A stretch of 8,142 bases of DNA from Labilithrix luteola. Its GTDB lineage: Bacteria > Myxococcota_A > Polyangia > Polyangiales > Polyangiaceae. Numbering within the stretch: position 1 is the stretch's first letter; every line of letters starts with the position of its first letter. Below, piece after piece: positions 6,473 through 8,142 of the stretch. Location of the stretch: the NCBI GenBank assembly GCA_026225435.1, contig JAMFST010000226.1, positions 1-8,142 of the forward strand. The letters are read 5' to 3'. The notes below the pieces were generated by a model, which did not search any database, was not told where the DNA came from, and was given only the letters and a program-made list of their open reading frames with translations. The position numbers were made by a program, and so were the translations under genes.

Positions 6473-8097
6473 GGCCGCGCCACTCCGAAGCTGCTGGTGA
6501 CGAGCATGCGCGTGCGCGCCTCGGCGCAGATGGACAGGGTGAAGGCGAGCACCGCCCGGGTGTCCCGCGGATCGATGAGCCCGTCGTCGAAGAGGCGCGC
6601 GCTGGCAGCGAAGGCGTGCGACTCGGCGTCGAACTGGGCGATGGTGGCGGCGCTCATCCTCGCCAGGCCGGTCTCCTCCGCCTCGCTGACGGCGCGCTTC
6701 TCGCGCTTCCACTTCTCCCGCGTGACCACCTCCATCACCTTGGCCGCCTGCTCGCCCCCCATCACCGAGGTGCGCGAGTTCGGCCAGGCGAAGATGAACG
6801 ACGGGCCCATGCCGCGCCCGCACATCCCGTAGTTCCCCGCGCCGAAGCTGCCGCCGACGACCACGGTGATCTGCGGCACGAAGTCGCGCGCGTTGGACAC
6901 GGCCTGGATCATCTTCGAGCCGTGCTTGACGATCCCCGCCTGCTCCGACGCCGTCCCGACCATGTAGCCGGTGGTGTTCATCAGGTAGACGAGCGGGATG
7001 CCCGCCTGGCACGACGCCTGGATGAAGTGCGTCGCCTTGGTCGCGCCGGCCGGAGTGATGGGGCCGTTGTTGCCGAGGATGCTCACCGCCCGCCCGCCGA
7101 TGCGCGCTCGCCCGCAGATCGTCTGCGCGTCGTAGTCCGGCTTGAATTCGAGGAAGTCGCTGTCGTCGACGACGCGGGCGATGATCTCGCGGCAGTCGTA
7201 CGGCTTCTTGTGATCGGCAGGGACGACGCCGCACAGCTCGTCGATGGAGTAGCGCGGCGGCTTGACGTTCGCGTCGTCGGCCGACTGGCCGCGGTTCCAG
7301 TCGAGGCTGGCCACCACCTCGCGCGCCAGGCGGATCGCGTCGGCGTCGTCCTCGGCGACCAGCTCGGTGGTCCCGGCGATGCGGGCGTGCATCTCCGCCC
7401 CGCCGAGCTCCTCTTCTTCGGCGACTTCACCGAGCGCGGCGAAGACCAGCGGGCCGCCGGCGAGGAACACCTTGGCGCGCTTCTTCACCATGATGACGTA
7501 GTCCGACAGCCCAGGAATGTACGCGCCACCAGCGGTGGACGAGCCGTGCACGACGGTCACCTGGGGAATCCCCGCCGCCGACAGGCGCGCCTGGTTGGCG
7601 AAGCCCTTGCCGCCCATGACGAACATCTCCGACTGGTAGCGGAGGTTGGCGCCCCCCGACTCGACCAGCGAGACGAGCGGCAGCTTCTGCTCGAGGGCGA
7701 TCTCCTGCACCCGCTGCGACTTCACCACGCCGAGCGGGGTCATCGTCCCCCCCTTGATGACGTAGTTGGTGGCCGAGATCATCACGCGCGCCCCGGCCAC
7801 GTAGCCGACGCCGGCGATGATGTTCCCGCCGGCGAGCGAGCCGTCGGTGTCGTCGTGCAGCTGGTAGCCGCACAGCGTCGACAGCTCGAGCCAGGGGCTC
7901 CCGCGATCGAGCAGCCGGCGCACCCGCTCGCGCGGGAGGATCTGCCCGCGCCCCTCGAAGCGCGCCCGCTTGCTCTGCTCCTCGGCGCGCGCCTTCGACT
8001 CGAGCGCGCGCAGCTCGCCGACCACGTCGAGCATGGCCTCGCGCTGCGTGGCGAACAGCGGGCTGGCCGCATCGACCTTGGACTCCAGGATGGTCAT
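6469..8097 (-). CDS. Acyl-CoA carboxylase beta subunit (carboxyltransferase)
   Basis: A 542-residue carboxyltransferase with two crotonase-like halves, which moves CO2 from carboxybiotin to an acyl-CoA. The N-terminal half has a charged helical start (~18-45), PRERVRRLLDRGSPWLEL (55-72), ESGGAN (146-151) and GSSTAGGAYIPGLSD (185-199). The C-terminal half has NTTGYMVG (374-381), GGSFGAGNYGMCGRG (415-429) and WPNSRTSVMGGEQAA (438-452). The ending resembles methylcrotonyl/geranyl-CoA carboxylase beta subunits. The ESGGAN and LGGAEMHARIAG (231-242) blocks, and KHGSKMIQAVSN (391-402), look closer, from memory, to the less characterised mycobacterial AccD2 type. The acyl-CoA is therefore not assigned; a branched or short-chain acyl-CoA is likely. 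The ATG has a GAGGAG ribosome site 4 bases upstream and opens a two-gene unit with the alpha subunit. An upstream gene probably overlaps it. Confidence 0.93.
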   Translation of the reverse strand: MTILESKVDAASPLFATQREAMLDVVGELRALESKARAEEQSKRARFEGRGQILPRERVRRLLDRGSPWLELSTLCGYQLHDDTDGSLAGGNIIAGVGYVAGARVMISATNYVIKGGTMTPLGVVKSQRVQEIALEQKLPLVSLVESGGANLRYQSEMFVMGGKGFANQARLSAAGIPQVTVVHGSSTAGGAYIPGLSDYVIMVKKRAKVFLAGGPLVFAALGEVAEEEELGGAEMHARIAGTTELVAEDDADAIRLAREVVASLDWNRGQSADDANVKPPRYSIDELCGVVPADHKKPYDCREIIARVVDDSDFLEFKPDYDAQTICGRARIGGRAVSILGNNGPITPAGATKATHFIQASCQAGIPLVYLMNTTGYMVGTASEQAGIVKHGSKMIQAVSNARDFVPQITVVVGGSFGAGNYGMCGRGMGPSFIFAWPNSRTSVMGGEQAAKVMEVVTREKWKREKRAVSEAEETGLARMSAATIAQFDAESHAFAASARLFDDGLIDPRDTRAVLAFTLSICAEARTRMLVTSSFGVARP

Positions 8098-8142
8098 GCT
8101 GCTCCTCGCTTCTTCCCGCTGGCGCTGCTCCTCGCCGCGACG
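8094..8142 (-). CDS. Probable 3' end of an upstream gene overlapping the carboxyltransferase start (partial)
   Basis: On the minus strand one frame runs from the right edge for 15 codons, giving VAARSSASGKKRGAA, and then stops at a TGA that overlaps the carboxyltransferase ATG as ATGA. The same style of 4-base overlap joins the next two genes, so an upstream operon member is plausible. The tail is short, basic and uninformative, and open frames are common in DNA this rich in GC. The product is unknown; acyl-CoA dehydrogenases often precede such carboxylases, but nothing here shows one. Confidence 0.4.
   Translation of the reverse strand, partial: VAARSSASGKKRGAA
8102..8107 (-). promoter_or_regulatory. 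Ribosome binding site of the carboxyltransferase gene
   Basis: The minus strand reads GAGGAG, then CAGC, then ATG. This selects the ATG at 8095-8097 even though the same frame stays open to the window edge. If an upstream gene ends at 8094, this site lies inside its last codons, which fits translational coupling. Confidence 0.6.

Noticed and set aside
4478..6832. A 784-codon open frame on the plus strand opposite the carboxylase genes
   Set aside because: It crosses the boundary of two well-identified minus-strand genes, has a biased low-complexity composition and no recognisable domain.
6473..7234. N-terminal extension of the biotin carboxylase subunit upstream of the GTG
   Set aside because: The extra residues are an arginine-rich shadow of the carboxyltransferase gene, and the family N-terminus starts right after the GTG at 6470-6472.

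Overview
The window is GC-rich bacterial DNA, tightly packed with genes: five complete protein-coding genes, one probable gene tail at the right edge, and the ribosome binding site of a further gene at the left edge. No RNA genes, insertion sequences, CRISPR arrays or integration sites were seen. The very high GC content and long antisense open frames fit a high-GC Gram-negative such as a myxobacterium or relative, or an actinobacterium. The phylum is a guess; no marker gene is present.

Layout, left to right. (1) Minus strand, 8-2642: a 3-hydroxyacyl-CoA dehydrogenase of the short 3-hydroxybutyryl-CoA type (1713-2642), followed by malonate decarboxylase alpha subunit mdcA (8-1654). A strong Shine-Dalgarno overlaps the mdcA stop codon, so the operon continues off the left edge, probably with the rest of the malonate decarboxylase genes. 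(2) A 171-base divergent control region (2643-2813) with four TTGAC/GTCAA half-sites, including an exact 8-base direct repeat ending right at a start codon. (3) Plus strand, 2814-4403: an XRE-type regulator of the short-chain acyl-CoA responsive family (ScfR; RamB/PrpR relatives), with a catalytically degenerate IrrE-like domain and a C-terminal cysteine cluster. (4) Minus strand, 4409-8097: a two-subunit acyl-CoA carboxylase. The carboxyltransferase comes first in transcription (6469-8097), then the biotin carboxylase/biotin carrier subunit (4409-6472), joined by a 4-base GTGA overlap. An upstream gene probably overlaps the carboxyltransferase start by ATGA.

Inferred working: the regulator would sense a short-chain acyl-CoA and control itself and the dehydrogenase-mdcA operon from the shared control region, and perhaps the carboxylase operon, whose promoter lies outside the window. 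Chemically the locus joins malonate activation and decarboxylation, 3-hydroxyacyl-CoA/3-ketoacyl-CoA interconversion, and biotin-dependent acyl-CoA carboxylation. Every enzyme belongs to a known family. What is unusual is the combination, the dehydrogenase at the head of an mdc operon, and the repeat-rich operator region. I found no evidence of a wholly new type of system.
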